Below, piece after piece: positions 19,618 to 30,823 of a DNA stretch of 64,000 nt. Numbering within the stretch: position 1 is the stretch's first letter; each line of letters starts with the position of its first letter. This DNA comes from Bacteroidota bacterium. Its GTDB lineage: Bacteria > Bacteroidota > Bacteroidia > AKYH767-A > OLB10. The stretch covers positions 62,001-126,000 of the forward strand of contig JADKFV010000014.1 in NCBI GenBank assembly GCA_016717325.1, read 5' to 3'. The notes beneath the pieces were generated by a model, which did not search any database, had not been told where the DNA came from, and saw nothing but the letters and a program-made list of their open reading frames with translations. The translations under genes were made by a program, and so were the position numbers.

Positions 19618-19647
19618 TAAAAAAAGGCTGCCAAAATTTGACAGCCT
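19618..19647 (-). terminator. Terminator of the 19674-21046 gene
   Basis: On the minus strand the AGGCTG/CAGCCT stem, extended by CAAA/TTTG after one mismatch, precedes seven T (plus-strand A's from 19618). It lies about 30 bases past the stop. Confidence 0.75.
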
Positions 19648-19673
19648 CTTTTTAATTTTATTTTCTCCCAAAA

Positions 19674-21046
19674 TTACTCCACTGTAAGTGGACGGGTTAC
19701 TGGTTTTTCGTTAGGTGTTTCTATTTTCAAAATGTATTTGCCTTTACTCAAATTCGCGTCATTGATACTTACAATATTTATTCCTGCATTGATGTTGATA
19801 TTGCTTTTTGTAACAATCAACGAACCCAACAAATCGTAAACTTTTACATTTATACTTGTTGCATTAGCAGCATTGTAATCAATATTGAACGAACCACTAG
19901 TAGGATTAGGATAAACATCGCTCACTCCTTTTACATTCGAGTTATCGTTGATGCCGGCAGGAATAACTCCTACAAATAATGAGATAGAATAATCATTTGC
20001 AAAAGTGTAATTGTACACCGCTTGCGACACACGTAAAGCAGCCACATAAGCAGCATTGCGTTGTTGGTTTGCTGTTGGTGTCCAGTTAATAACTGCCGAT
20101 GCACCACCTATACCATTTGAAGTAGTAACTGTTGCACCATTACCATTGATGAAAGGTTCACCATTACCGATAACAGAAATAAATCGATTGTCATTATCTG
20201 TTGCTGTCAATGTCATTGTGAAAGAAGTACCTGGCGTTAAATAAAACTGCTTGCCTGAATATGGGAAAGTATTTGATGTAGTATTTACAATTGGAGGAGG
20301 TGCTAAGCCCGGTACAACTATTATTTGCATGTCTCTGCGAATCTCACCAATCTTTACACCGGCACGATATTCATTTACTAAAAACGATGCCTGAAAATAT
20401 CCTATTGTGCTTGGCATAAATGAAACCTCGCCTGTATTTGGATTCATTGTAAATGGCATTGATGTATCAGCATAGGGATATGTATATCCTGTAACATATA
20501 AGCCTACCGAAGTCAATGGTGTATCTAACTGCCAGTATAATGAATCACCATCGATATCGAATGGCAAAGGATTATAATTAAAGGAGTACTTTGTTGCGCC
20601 AAAGGAATTGAGGATTCAAAAAATACGGGGTGAGGAGTTTGTAGGATCAACATAGAGTTTATTTTCGAGATAAAAACTTTCGGCACAAGGTGTAGTCATA
20701 TTTAGCAAAGCACAATTGCGACAGCAATCGGACCACGACAAACCAAAATCACCTGAGTTTGGAAACGTGATAGTATCCATGTAAACATATTCTTCCACAC
20801 CATTGCCGTAGTTGTTAGGTGCCGATACATTTACATAGTGCATATCGGCCCATGTGCCATTCACTTCAACATAATTAATTGTTGCAGTGGGGCTGATAGG
20901 AACTCCGAGCGTATCGCGGTAAACGGTGAGCGTAACAGCATACGTATTACCTCCTATATTTTGAGAGGTAATTTGCCCACCCATTACGTGGTATGGCTTT
21001 GCATTATTCACATAATTGCTAAAGCAGAGAGTAGAAGTTTTTTCAT
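19674..21046 (-). CDS. Secreted T9SS cargo protein with HVMGG-type N-terminal module (frameshifted)
   Basis: I place the start at the ATG at 21046, which gives a signal peptide (MKKLLLSALAIM). One base must be restored near 21010 to enter the frame of NNAKPYHVMGGQITSQN. The NTYAVTLTVYRDT pattern is typical of Bacteroidota gliding/PKD-type secreted proteins. A TGA at 20616 interrupts the frame; restoring three single bases in homopolymers at about 20590-20620 gives a plausible IFLNPPIPFGATKYSFNYN leading into DIDGDSLYW. The C-terminus is a type A sorting domain (VYPNPTSGSFNIDY...LSKGKYILKIET). Corrected length is about 458 residues. Secreted through T9SS; function unknown. Confidence 0.75.
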
Positions 21047-21180
21047 TAATTAATTTGATTTTTAAATTAGGTTTCAAACATAATAAAATAATAGACACCA
21101 TCAACAAAAGGGAAACAATTTATTTTTTGACATATCAGTAACAAAATAGTAGTTTAGTAGCTGCAAAAATTTACACATCA

Positions 21181-24100
21181 TGACAAATAATTATTCTACA
21201 AAAATTTTCATCGTTTTCATTTTCATTTTATTTATTGGCTTCAAAACCTATGCTTGCCAGCGACTTGCAGGCTCAAGCCGTTTCGGTGGCCAACACTTCT
21301 GTTGGTGCTGTTACTACTATTTCGTTCACAGTGGCCAATGTAGGTACTACTCCCATGTCCAATTTTTTTATCAACTATAAGTTAAATGGCACCAATGGAA
21401 ATTTGCAAAATTACCCTTTCACAATTCAGATTGGGCAATCGGCCATCATCACCAATATGACCTTTATTCGTCCTCCCGGTAGCTTTTCGTTGTGTGCTTA
21501 TGTGTACAGTGCCATCGATATTAATCATGCAAATGATACTGTATGCGGAAATTTTTCTGCACTTATCGATACAGTGAACATTCCTTACACCGAAAATTTT
21601 GATGGTGCTATTCTTACCAATTGGGGCGTAAGTACACCAGGGCCGTTAACAAGCAAATGGGAACTTGGCACTCCTAACTATGGGCTCACAAACTCTGCTT
21701 ATTCCTTCCCCTTTTGTTACGATGTCAATCTCAATACTCTTATGCTGCCGATGCCGAAACTTATTTGACAACGCCATTTATTAATTTTGCCGGAAAGCCT
21801 AATTCGAAATTAGATTTCTGGATAAACTACAATTGCGAATCGGGTTACGATGGTGCTTACATCCAATACTCTTTGGATAATGTAAACTGGAATGTGCTTG
21901 GAACTTATCTTGATGTAAATGGAACCAACTGGTATAATGTGCCATCGCTGTTTGGCAGTACTATAAGTTCAACGGGTTGGAGTGGGACAAGCGGAGGGTG
22001 GCAACACATTACCTACAAGTTGGGCTTTTATAATTTCAATGGGCCGGTAAAATTTCGCTTTGCTTTCGAAGCCGACAATATTATAGAATATGATGGTTTT
22101 TCCATCGATAATTTTAATGTGTATCAAACACCCTCTACAGATGTGGAGCTAACAGAAATTGCATCGCCACAATTATAATTTTGCGCTGAGTAATATTCCT
22201 GTAGTGATAAAAGTTTTGAATAATGGCACAGTGGCAGCTTCCAATTTTCCTATAAAATATACTATCGATAATTTACCTCCAGTTACATATACGTATACAG
22301 GTACCGTTGCACCGTTAAGTTATGCTACTATTTCATTACCGGCATTTACCTCCACATTAGGCATCCATAAAATAAAAGCTTATACGGCCTGGGCCATCGA
22401 CTCGGTAAAGAGTAACGATACATTGACAAAAAAAATCTATTGTGCCAAATTTCAAACCCTGCCTGTGAACGATAATCTTGAAGGTGCAAACGAAGGCTGG
22501 TATAACGAATCAGTAACTGATACTGCAACCAAATGGGAGTTGGGTCAACCAAATTACGGGCAAACATCTACCACACATTCGGGCACAAAGGCATGGGACA
22601 TAAATTTAAACACTGCATATACCAATAATGCCGAAACATATTTGTATTCTCCATTTTGGGATTTGCCCGCTGTACCAAATGTAACACTAAGCTTTTGGAT
22701 GAATATGTGTACGAGCGATCAACTTACTTTGGAATATTCGCCCGATACTGCTAACTGGTATACACTTGCTACATACGTATACACACAATGTGGTTATTTT
22801 CAATACACTTACGATTTATCGCAGTGGGGCATTTCGGGTAAAACACAATTTCGTTTGCATTTCAAAAGCGATAATGGATTTCCAAATGGCGATGGTGTTT
22901 CGATTGATGATATTATTCTTACGTCACCCCCATCGTACGATTTTACAATTACTAAAATAGCTTATCCACAACCGGTGCATCAAATGTATGGACAAATACC
23001 TGTTGGCATACAAATAAAAATATGGGGCAAGCAGTACCAATAACATGCAAATAAAATATGAGCTCGATGGTCAACTTTTAAATACTTACAACTACAATAG
23101 TGTCTTAATGTATAATGAGTATCAGTACTTAGGCTTGCCTTCATTTACTACTACAGCAGGTCCTCATGTTTTTAAAGTATATATCGATTGGCCATCCGAT
23201 TCGAACCATAACAACGATACACTGGTTTTAAATTTTACTGTTGTGAATGCAACATTGCAGGGGTTGCCATACCAAACAGATTTTGAAACTACGGTTGGTA
23301 CTTGGTATAATGCAAATTATAGCAATTCAAATAATAATTGGCAATTGGGAACTCCGGCCTATGGCCAAACAAGCGGTGCACACTCAGGCACTAATAGTTG
23401 GGATATAAATCTTAATGCCGCGTATACACCCGATGGATTGAATTATTTATACACTCCCGTTTTCGATTTTACCAATGCCATTACGCCCAAGTTAAAGTTT
23501 TGGCTCAACTACAACATGGATTTTACCGATGGAGCATTTTTACAATATTCTACCAATGGCACTACATGGAATATGCTGGGCATATTAAATGACCCTAACG
23601 GAATCAACTGGTACAATCAACAGTTATATTATTTCAATAACATACCCGGATGGGCGTTGCAAACTACCGGATGGACTTTTCATCAGTACGATTTAGATGG
23701 GCTCAATTTAAGCGGTCCTGTTCAGTTCCGTTATGGTTTTTATAGCTCACAGTACGGTAATGGTGATGGCATTTCGCTTGACGATTTCGAAATTGAACTT
23801 GCCCTGCAAAACGATGCACAGCTAAAAACCATTAATGAACCCGGTGCTATTGTTACTTCGGGCATAGCATTGAACCCTGTGGTAACTATTCGCAACAATG
23901 GCAGTGTGCCCTTAACTTCGCTATTGCTCAATTATGATGTGAATAACGTATACACGAATAGTTATACATGGACTGGCAACCTCCCATACGACTCGGTGGC
24001 TACCGTTACTTTGCCGGCATACACACCTTCGCCCGGGCTTAGCAGTATAAAGGTTTACTCTACATGGAATGCCGATTTAAATGCCTACAACGATACCCTC

Positions 24101-24931
24101 AAAAATAATTATACTTCTATTGTATCGGCAAATGCACCATACATTGATAACTTCGATAATGCACAATTTTCGTGGATACCTACAAGTACACCTATATATT
24201 TTAATGAATGGCAATACGGCACACCAAATTATGGAAGTACTACGGGTTGCTTTACTGGCACCAATTGCTGGGATTTGAATTTGAACCTTGCCTATAATAA
24301 TCTGGCAAATGCAAAACTATTTTCGCCTTACTTTAATTACAGTACCATAGTAAATAGTAAGTTGGGAATTTACCTCAACTTCGATACCGAATATGGTGCC
24401 GATGGTTTACGCATAGAGTACACCACCAATGGCACTACATGGAGTGTGCTTGGCAGTATAAACGAGCCGGGAAGCGGCAATTGGTACAACTCCAATTTGA
24501 GTGATGGCAAACCCGGATGGTCGTATCAATCGCAGGGATGGAAACATGCTTACATCAGCACACCTTATCTCGATGGAAAAAATTTGGTGCAGTTTGCTTT
24601 CGTTTTTAAATCCGATTTTTCTATCACAGGCATTGGCGCCACAATAGACGATTTCGAAATTTCGCCCGCTGCCGGCATTTTGGAAAATACAAAATTTAAT
24701 GCCAACATTTTCCCCAATCCATTCAACAACAAATTGAATATTAACTTACCTGCGTATATCCAACATGGTAATATTGTAGTGAAAGATTTGTTTGGCAAAA
24801 CTGTGGCTGTTAAAAATATTTCATCCTCTAATTTTGAATTTGATACCACAGAATGGAATGCTCAAACCTATTTTATTCACATCACTTCCGATACAAGTAC
24901 GAGTGTATTTAAAGTGGAGAGGGTGAAGTAA
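21181..24931 (+). CDS. Large secreted T9SS protein with four CARDB/jelly-roll repeat modules (frameshifted)
   Basis: About 1,250 residues once joined. The signal peptide starts at 21181 (NYSTKIFIVFIFILFIGFKT). The frame changes near 21255, 21745, 22170 and 23030; for example the A5 (23026-23030) and G4 (23034-23037) runs each need one more base to read through. Four modules of about 280 residues each pair a CARDB-like Ig domain with a MAM/jelly-roll-like domain marked by KWELGTPNYG, DINLNTAY and similar motifs at about 21656, 22531, 23336 and 24207. The C-terminal sorting domain is NIFPNPFNNKLNINL...WNAQTYFIHI. Likely an adhesin or matrix-binding surface protein (inference). Confidence 0.8.
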
Positions 24932-25188
24932 GTTTGGGATTAAATGAGATAAAAATTTTAGGTCAAGTGAATTATTATTTTTGTGATTATTGTTGATGCC
25001 GTTGTGACTTTTTTTACCGCAGTGTTATGGGTGTTTCATAAATCTTTTTTTAATGAAACTTGACTAAAAGTATTTTATGATAACTAAATTCTTTAGAAAC
25101 CATATTTCCTGCTTATTATTCCAATTCTTTTTGGTATTATTACAACTTCAATCATACAAAAGATAAATAACAATTTAAAAATAAAAAA

Positions 25189-28100
25189 ATGAACCCACAC
25201 CATCATGCAAATTATCTTAATAAATTTAGAAAAGCAATATTTTTATGCTTTTTATTCATTGCTTGTAATTTCAATTTGCAGGCACAAATTGCAATCACCA
25301 CAAATGTATATGGCAATTGTGCAAACATTACCAGTACAAGCAACGGTACAATCGTAATCATATCAGTTGGCGGAGGGGCGACACCGTACACCTATTTATG
25401 GAACAATGGTTCTACCAATTATATTATTAACAACCTTGCAACGGGTACGTATACAGTTACCGTAACAGGTGGCAATAGTGTAACAGTAACCGAAACAATA
25501 GTTATACAAAATTATACTCCGCCTGTGACACCAATAATTACTGGTGTGCATTATGGATGCTTGGGTTATCAGTCATACAACGTTACAAATCCACAAACAG
25601 GAGTGAGTTATAATTGGAGTGCAACTTCAAACTCTATTACTATATATGGAGCAGGTACTGCAGCAACTATTGATTTTTTAGCAAATGGTTTTAATGGCAG
25701 TGGTGTTATTACATTTACCGCAACCGACCAAATAACAGGCTGTTCAAGCAGCGCAACATTTACTGTATATCAATGTTGTAGTGGTGCCTTTGATTTTTCT
25801 AATATGACTATCAGCGATATTATTACTAATCAACCTTCTGGTTTTACATATACTCAAAACGGAAATAGTTGGACAATATCTCAAAACAATCCAAGCTTAA
25901 CGATTGCAATAAACGGCACATTCACAATCGACCACGAAGTAGTACTTAAGGATTGGAATTGTAAAATGGGACCCGATGCCTCCATAATTGTTAACGATGT
26001 TTCAAACGCTACTTTTGAAGCGATTTTTTTGAAATGCACCTTGAATACCTGTAACCATGATTATATGTGGCAAGGCATAATTGGTGACCCTGGAGCAGGA
26101 ATATTATTTAGAGGGGGTTCGGTTTTGGAAGAAGCGCAACAGGGCATAATAATAGATAATGGCGATTTTCATTTTGACCAAAGTGTTATCAACTCATGTT
26201 ATACAGGCGCAATCATAAGGAACACAATTGGCAATGCTAATTGCGGTATCTATCGAATGAATTTTGGCTGCAACAATTTGAATACCGGCTTACCTCAAAA
26301 TTTGATTGCTCCTTTTGCCGGAATGAAAACCAAAAATGGTTTACAAATTTTTAACAGTAGTAATATTTTGTTGGGTTATATTGGAATGAACAACAATATT
26401 TTTCAAAATACATTTCATCATATCAACAATGCAGTGTATATAAACAATTCGAATGTGGATGTTTATCATAACATATTTGAAGACATACAGCGATACGACT
26501 ATGCCGGTACAGGCATAGCAATAGAAGCCGCCAAAGGCATCCCTTCTATGAATGTAAATATTGGCGATATGGATGTGTGGAACCTCAAAAAATCAAATTC
26601 ATTTACACGCTGCCGCATAGGCATACACGCACACCATAACACTAACTTAACAGTCGGATATAATACTTTTACAGACATTAGAAACACTTTGGGTACATTT
26701 GATGCAGGGATTACCGAGACTGCCATTCAGGTAAATAATTTGAACCAAAATTCAATTCGTATAAATGATAATACATTTAGTAATTTTGAAACCGGAGTTA
26801 AAGTTGGCACTTACAACAATTGTCAAGTACAAATTATAAATAACACATTTAACAGCACTGTGCTTGCTCCACTAAACGAAGCCGCGCATGGTGTTTTAGT
26901 AAACAATCCATTTACTAATTCTCCACAACCGTTACCACTCTCTATTGCAGACAATTATTTTCACCATTGCCGAAATGGAGTACATTTAAATGTGTGCGAT
27001 TTTGCCGATGTAGATAATAATATAATCACTTTTTACGATGCCGATATCACAGGGCCAAATGCAAACTTAGTGCGGTATGGCATACGTGCATCGGGCGGAT
27101 TTGGCTTGCATACCATCAATCACAATTGGATACGTAAACCTGGCAATACACCAACATCAAATTTAAAATCAAAATTATTTGGCATAAATGTTCAATCGAC
27201 TGAAAATAATTTTGTACAAAATAACCTTGTAGAGAAAACGGGAACAGGGATTAGATTTTTTAATACTAGTATAATAAATTCACTTTTGTGCAATAATATG
27301 GATGGCAACCTTTTTGGTTTACGGTTGGAGAATGCAATTATTGGAAATCAAGGGACTGCAGGCTTTGCACAAGATAATTCGTGGACTAACATCAACTTAG
27401 ATATCGAGGGAATGGGTTTCACATTTATTACAACATTTTATTCTCATTCTACTTCACCCCCTTGGACTCCAGATCCAAATGATATAGACCCTCCAAGTAC
27501 TTATTTATTTCAAAATGGTGCAATTAACACTAATTGCGATGTTTTTCATCCGCAACCACTACGCGATCAAATTTTAAGCATTGTAAATCAAGACGGTGAT
27601 TTTAATTTATTGACGCCAGAAGAAAAGTATGCAGCAAATCAATCAGCATTTGAAAAACTCCATGCTGATTCTTCAATGATGAATAAAGGAGATGCTGATG
27701 ATGCAGTTTTGCAAAACTATCACGACAGTATTGCAACTACTAACATTGGGCAATTGGCAAATGGTGTAACTTTGAACAATAGCAATTTGAGCAGCATTTC
27801 GCCCGTCAATAATGCCGAAGAAAATATGAAAACCTTGCTCGGAATATATGCGGTAACATGGGGTATAGATATTTTTGATTTTACAACCGAGCAATTTGAT
27901 GCATTGTATAATATTGCTTCACAAAATCCCATTACCGGTGGCAATGCTGTGTATGCAGCAAGAGGAATGCTTCATACATTTTTTGATGATGATATGATGG
28001 CAAATGGAAAATTAATTCATCCTGTTAGACTAATAAATTTAACACAATACAACAAAGGCAAACTCTACCCCAACCCGGCAAACGATTTTGCATACTATAG

Positions 28101-28296
28101 TATTCGATTGAAAAAAGATGAAATATGCACTGTGCAATTAATTGATTTATCGGGTACGATATTGAACACCACCTCAATGAAAAATGAAAATTGTTTGGTT
28201 CCAATTCAAACAACAAATTTATCGCAAGGAATTTATTGTGTGCGCATTTTAATTAACGGAATGCTTTTCGAAAATCATAAGTTGGTAAAACAATGA
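25189..28296 (+). CDS. Secreted T9SS protein with SprB-like repeat and right-handed beta-helix
   Basis: 1,035 residues, one unbroken frame. The signal peptide is at residues 13-33 (AIFLCFLFIACNFNLQA). A SprB-like repeat follows (GGGATPYTYLWNNGSTNY, then ATGTYTVTVTGG), then an Ig-like domain ending near a CC at about residue 200. A long parallel beta-helix region (about 270-770) is rich in Asn and NNxF rungs, such as NNIFQNTFHHINNAVYINNS. A C-terminal sorting domain (KLYPNPANDFAYYSIRL...LSQGIYCVRILING) ends it. Beta-helix cargo of this kind may be polysaccharide lyases or adhesins; I see no catalytic motif. It overlaps the next gene by 4 bases (ATGA), so the two are probably coupled. Confidence 0.85.
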   Translation: MNPHHHANYLNKFRKAIFLCFLFIACNFNLQAQIAITTNVYGNCANITSTSNGTIVIISVGGGATPYTYLWNNGSTNYIINNLATGTYTVTVTGGNSVTVTETIVIQNYTPPVTPIITGVHYGCLGYQSYNVTNPQTGVSYNWSATSNSITIYGAGTAATIDFLANGFNGSGVITFTATDQITGCSSSATFTVYQCCSGAFDFSNMTISDIITNQPSGFTYTQNGNSWTISQNNPSLTIAINGTFTIDHEVVLKDWNCKMGPDASIIVNDVSNATFEAIFLKCTLNTCNHDYMWQGIIGDPGAGILFRGGSVLEEAQQGIIIDNGDFHFDQSVINSCYTGAIIRNTIGNANCGIYRMNFGCNNLNTGLPQNLIAPFAGMKTKNGLQIFNSSNILLGYIGMNNNIFQNTFHHINNAVYINNSNVDVYHNIFEDIQRYDYAGTGIAIEAAKGIPSMNVNIGDMDVWNLKKSNSFTRCRIGIHAHHNTNLTVGYNTFTDIRNTLGTFDAGITETAIQVNNLNQNSIRINDNTFSNFETGVKVGTYNNCQVQIINNTFNSTVLAPLNEAAHGVLVNNPFTNSPQPLPLSIADNYFHHCRNGVHLNVCDFADVDNNIITFYDADITGPNANLVRYGIRASGGFGLHTINHNWIRKPGNTPTSNLKSKLFGINVQSTENNFVQNNLVEKTGTGIRFFNTSIINSLLCNNMDGNLFGLRLENAIIGNQGTAGFAQDNSWTNINLDIEGMGFTFITTFYSHSTSPPWTPDPNDIDPPSTYLFQNGAINTNCDVFHPQPLRDQILSIVNQDGDFNLLTPEEKYAANQSAFEKLHADSSMMNKGDADDAVLQNYHDSIATTNIGQLANGVTLNNSNLSSISPVNNAEENMKTLLGIYAVTWGIDIFDFTTEQFDALYNIASQNPITGGNAVYAARGMLHTFFDDDMMANGKLIHPVRLINLTQYNKGKLYPNPANDFAYYSIRLKKDEICTVQLIDLSGTILNTTSMKNENCLVPIQTTNLSQGIYCVRILINGMLFENHKLVKQ

Positions 28297-29240
28297 AATT
28301 CTTTTTCATTTTGATGTTTATTTTCTTGGCACAAGGTTTTGGAATTAGCCAAAACCTTGTGCCTAATGGTAGTTTTGAGGATACAATTCCATATAACACA
28401 AACCCGTGTCCATGGTGTATTGATAGTGTAAATCCTTGGTTTAGGGGTTTAAATGATAAAAGTGCTGATTATTTTAATGGCGAATATCTATTATTAATGC
28501 CTGGCAGTAGCACCCCATTTAACGCATATGGATTCCAAAACCCCAAGCAAGGTGTTGCATATTCTGGGTTAGGGGTATACAATAAACTATGGCTATCAAG
28601 GGAGTATCTTTCAATTGCCCTTACTAATGCATTAATTCAAAATCACGTTTATTTTTTAAAATTCTATGTGTCGCTTTCTGATAGCAGTAGATATGCAATA
28701 GATAAAATTGGCTGTTATTTATCCGTTGACACGCCTGATTTTAATATTTTGAATTTTGGATTTATACCTCAAGTTGAAAATCAGGCTGGTAATATTATTG
28801 TTGATACTGTAAATTGGACTATGATTTCAGGAATTTATTTAGCGCAAGGTGGTGAAAAAATCTTGACTTTTGGAAATTTCTACAATAATGCTAACACCCA
28901 ATCAATAGAATTTCTTTACAGTGGCTATCCCTTTAGTAGCTATTACTATTTAGATGATGTCTCCCTAATAGATTGCACAGCCACCTTCATACAAGAAATA
29001 GAACTGCCACAGTTTAATTTATTTCCAAACCCTGCAACCGATATTTTAAATATAGAGAGTGCACAAGGGTTTCAGGGTTTGTTGTTTTATAATAGCGTGG
29101 GTGATGTAGCATTGCAATTTACAGAAACACTCGAAACTAACTTTGCATGTGAAGTTGCCATATTGCCAAAAGGAATTTATATAGTAGCAATAGAAGATAA
29201 AACTGGCAGAATGGTTTATAAAAAATTTATAAAAATGTAA
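28293..29240 (+). CDS. Secreted T9SS protein of the NLVPNGSFED family
   Basis: 315 residues. The signal peptide (FFFILMFIFLAQGFGISQ) is followed directly by NLVPNGSFEDT, the start of a carbohydrate-binding-like jelly roll seen in many Bacteroidota secreted proteins. YYYLDDVSLIDC closes that domain near residue 230. The last 80 residues are a sorting domain (FNLFPNPATDILNIES...LPKGIYIVAIEDKTG). It starts 4 bases inside the preceding gene. An internally decayed paralogue lies at 17187-18131. Role unknown; surface binding is plausible. Confidence 0.85.
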   Translation: MKFFFILMFIFLAQGFGISQNLVPNGSFEDTIPYNTNPCPWCIDSVNPWFRGLNDKSADYFNGEYLLLMPGSSTPFNAYGFQNPKQGVAYSGLGVYNKLWLSREYLSIALTNALIQNHVYFLKFYVSLSDSSRYAIDKIGCYLSVDTPDFNILNFGFIPQVENQAGNIIVDTVNWTMISGIYLAQGGEKILTFGNFYNNANTQSIEFLYSGYPFSSYYYLDDVSLIDCTATFIQEIELPQFNLFPNPATDILNIESAQGFQGLLFYNSVGDVALQFTETLETNFACEVAILPKGIYIVAIEDKTGRMVYKKFIKM

Positions 29241-29241
29241 T

Positions 29242-29276
29242 CAAAAAAAATGCTCCATAACAGGAGCATTTTTTTT
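29242..29276 (+). terminator. Bidirectional terminator after the T9SS cargo pair
   Basis: The AATGCTCC/GGAGCATT stem with an ATAACA loop (29249-29270) is flanked by A8 on the left and T's on the right. It serves the plus-strand cargo genes and possibly the end of the converging minus-strand operon. Confidence 0.85.
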
Positions 29277-29326
29277 GTTTTAGAAAACGTAAAAAATATT
29301 TTTTGCAATCGCCCGCAGTTCAGTTT

Positions 29327-30775
29327 TTAAAAATGCATTTTCAAAAAATTAAATGCATTGCCATACATAAACGCATCGACAATTGCAGTCGGATCAACTT
29401 TGTTGAAATTTTTCTTTAAAGTATTTCCTTTCATGAATTGAGTAGCGCATTTTATTAATGGATCGTAAAGCAGCGGCATTTCGGCACAAGTGGCAAAGGG
29501 TCCTATAGGATTTATTATTCCATCGAAATCGGAGCCTATGCACAGTGTGCGCCAAGCCGGAAGGCCAGCATTGTCGAACACTTCGGCAGCATGTTGTATT
29601 TGTGCCCACACTAATCGGCTCCATTCATCGGCATCGTTGTCGAGGTATTTTATGGCAAATCCATGTAATACATCGGCACTGGCAATTCGTCTTTCGTCAA
29701 GTTGTATACCGAGTATGCCACCACTTTTACAAACGTATATCAACTCATCGTCATAAATATTTATGTCATCGTTGAAGAATCTTTTCTTTGCACCTGCAAT
29801 TGTTTCGCTGCCATCGCTTTTTATTCCGGCAACACCACCATGACTTACTACAATAGGAATTTTACTGTCGTCAGTATTATAATGCTCGTCAAGATAATTG
29901 AAATACATAGTGCGCGATAAACGGCTCATGTGTTTTATATCTACCAAAATGCGTTTGTTGTTTTTATTATCGAGCATGGCATCAATCACTTCGAAACCAA
30001 AAGCAGTAATTCCGGTATTAATACCAAACTCCTGATCGATACCCGACAATTTTATTCCCAAAATTTCTTTGGGAATTTTTAAACTTCGTGCATGGCCAGC
30101 AAGCTCATTATAAAAGTGATGCGATAGCGTAACAAAAAATGGACGTTGCTTCCACTTTTTTACGGCAGCAATATTTGCCAATACTATAGATGTATCGGTA
30201 GTTGGTTTGCTTTCGGGATTGGGGCTCACACCAAAGGAATGCGCACCTTCAATTGTAATCACCACATAAATTATATTTCCTTTTTCAATAGTGTCCTCAT
30301 CGGGAATGTCGGCAGCACTGCCCACCACTTTATAAATATATTCTTTGCCATCTATTGTTACAGGTTGCTTTTCGATAGCGCATAAATAATTGTATTCCTG
30401 ATTGAGGTCGAAAAAATAATCGTTAAGATTGCGCAAGTAGCGTATGCGTTCTTTACCAATACCAATTACAAAATTCTGCATGCCGAGGTCGGTGGTGTTC
30501 ACACCATTTTTATCGATAACAAATCTTTTTTCGAAAGGGTATAAAGAAGCCACAATCAATTTTGTGATGCCTTGACTTACCGATGTAAAATCGCTTTGTG
30601 TGTAGGGAGTTGCGCCAAAAAATAATTCGCGCCTGCGGTTGAGTTTGGATTTGTACCAAACGGAATTTTTCTTTTTTGCATTGGTGGTATTGCCTTCCGA
30701 TGCACCGTTTTTAAAACTTTGTCCAAATGCTTTGAACGATGGATGACAATGAATGTCGAAGATGAGTTTAGCCAT
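29327..30775 (-). CDS. Membrane-dipeptidase-like (peptidase M19-type) metallohydrolase
   Basis: 482 residues. Metal-ligand-like motifs appear in M19/renal dipeptidase order: DIHCHPS at residue 7, TIEGAHSFG (bridging Glu), TLSHHFYNELAGHA, DIKHMSR, VVSHGG and IGSDFDG near the end, then YGNAFNFL. There is no signal peptide, so it is probably cytoplasmic, whereas many M19 enzymes are exported. M19 enzymes hydrolyse dipeptides or related amides. It is the last gene of the minus-strand TIR/MoxR operon, 48 bases after the patatin stop. A role as an accessory hydrolase of that system is an inference from position only. Confidence 0.75.
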   Translation of the reverse strand: MAKLIFDIHCHPSFKAFGQSFKNGASEGNTTNAKKKNSVWYKSKLNRRRELFFGATPYTQSDFTSVSQGITKLIVASLYPFEKRFVIDKNGVNTTDLGMQNFVIGIGKERIRYLRNLNDYFFDLNQEYNYLCAIEKQPVTIDGKEYIYKVVGSAADIPDEDTIEKGNIIYVVITIEGAHSFGVSPNPESKPTTDTSIVLANIAAVKKWKQRPFFVTLSHHFYNELAGHARSLKIPKEILGIKLSGIDQEFGINTGITAFGFEVIDAMLDNKNNKRILVDIKHMSRLSRTMYFNYLDEHYNTDDSKIPIVVSHGGVAGIKSDGSETIAGAKKRFFNDDINIYDDELIYVCKSGGILGIQLDERRIASADVLHGFAIKYLDNDADEWSRLVWAQIQHAAEVFDNAGLPAWRTLCIGSDFDGIINPIGPFATCAEMPLLYDPLIKCATQFMKGNTLKKNFNKVDPTAIVDAFMYGNAFNFLKMHF

Positions 30776-30823
30776 GGTTATTTTTTTTATTGGTTAGATC
30801 TGTGAAGATGAGCGTTTTGTTCT

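Noticed and set aside
17187..24931. Stop-codon reassignment or readthrough
   Set aside because: TAA and TGA both interrupt genes, breaks are mostly frame changes, and most genes in the window use all three stops normally.
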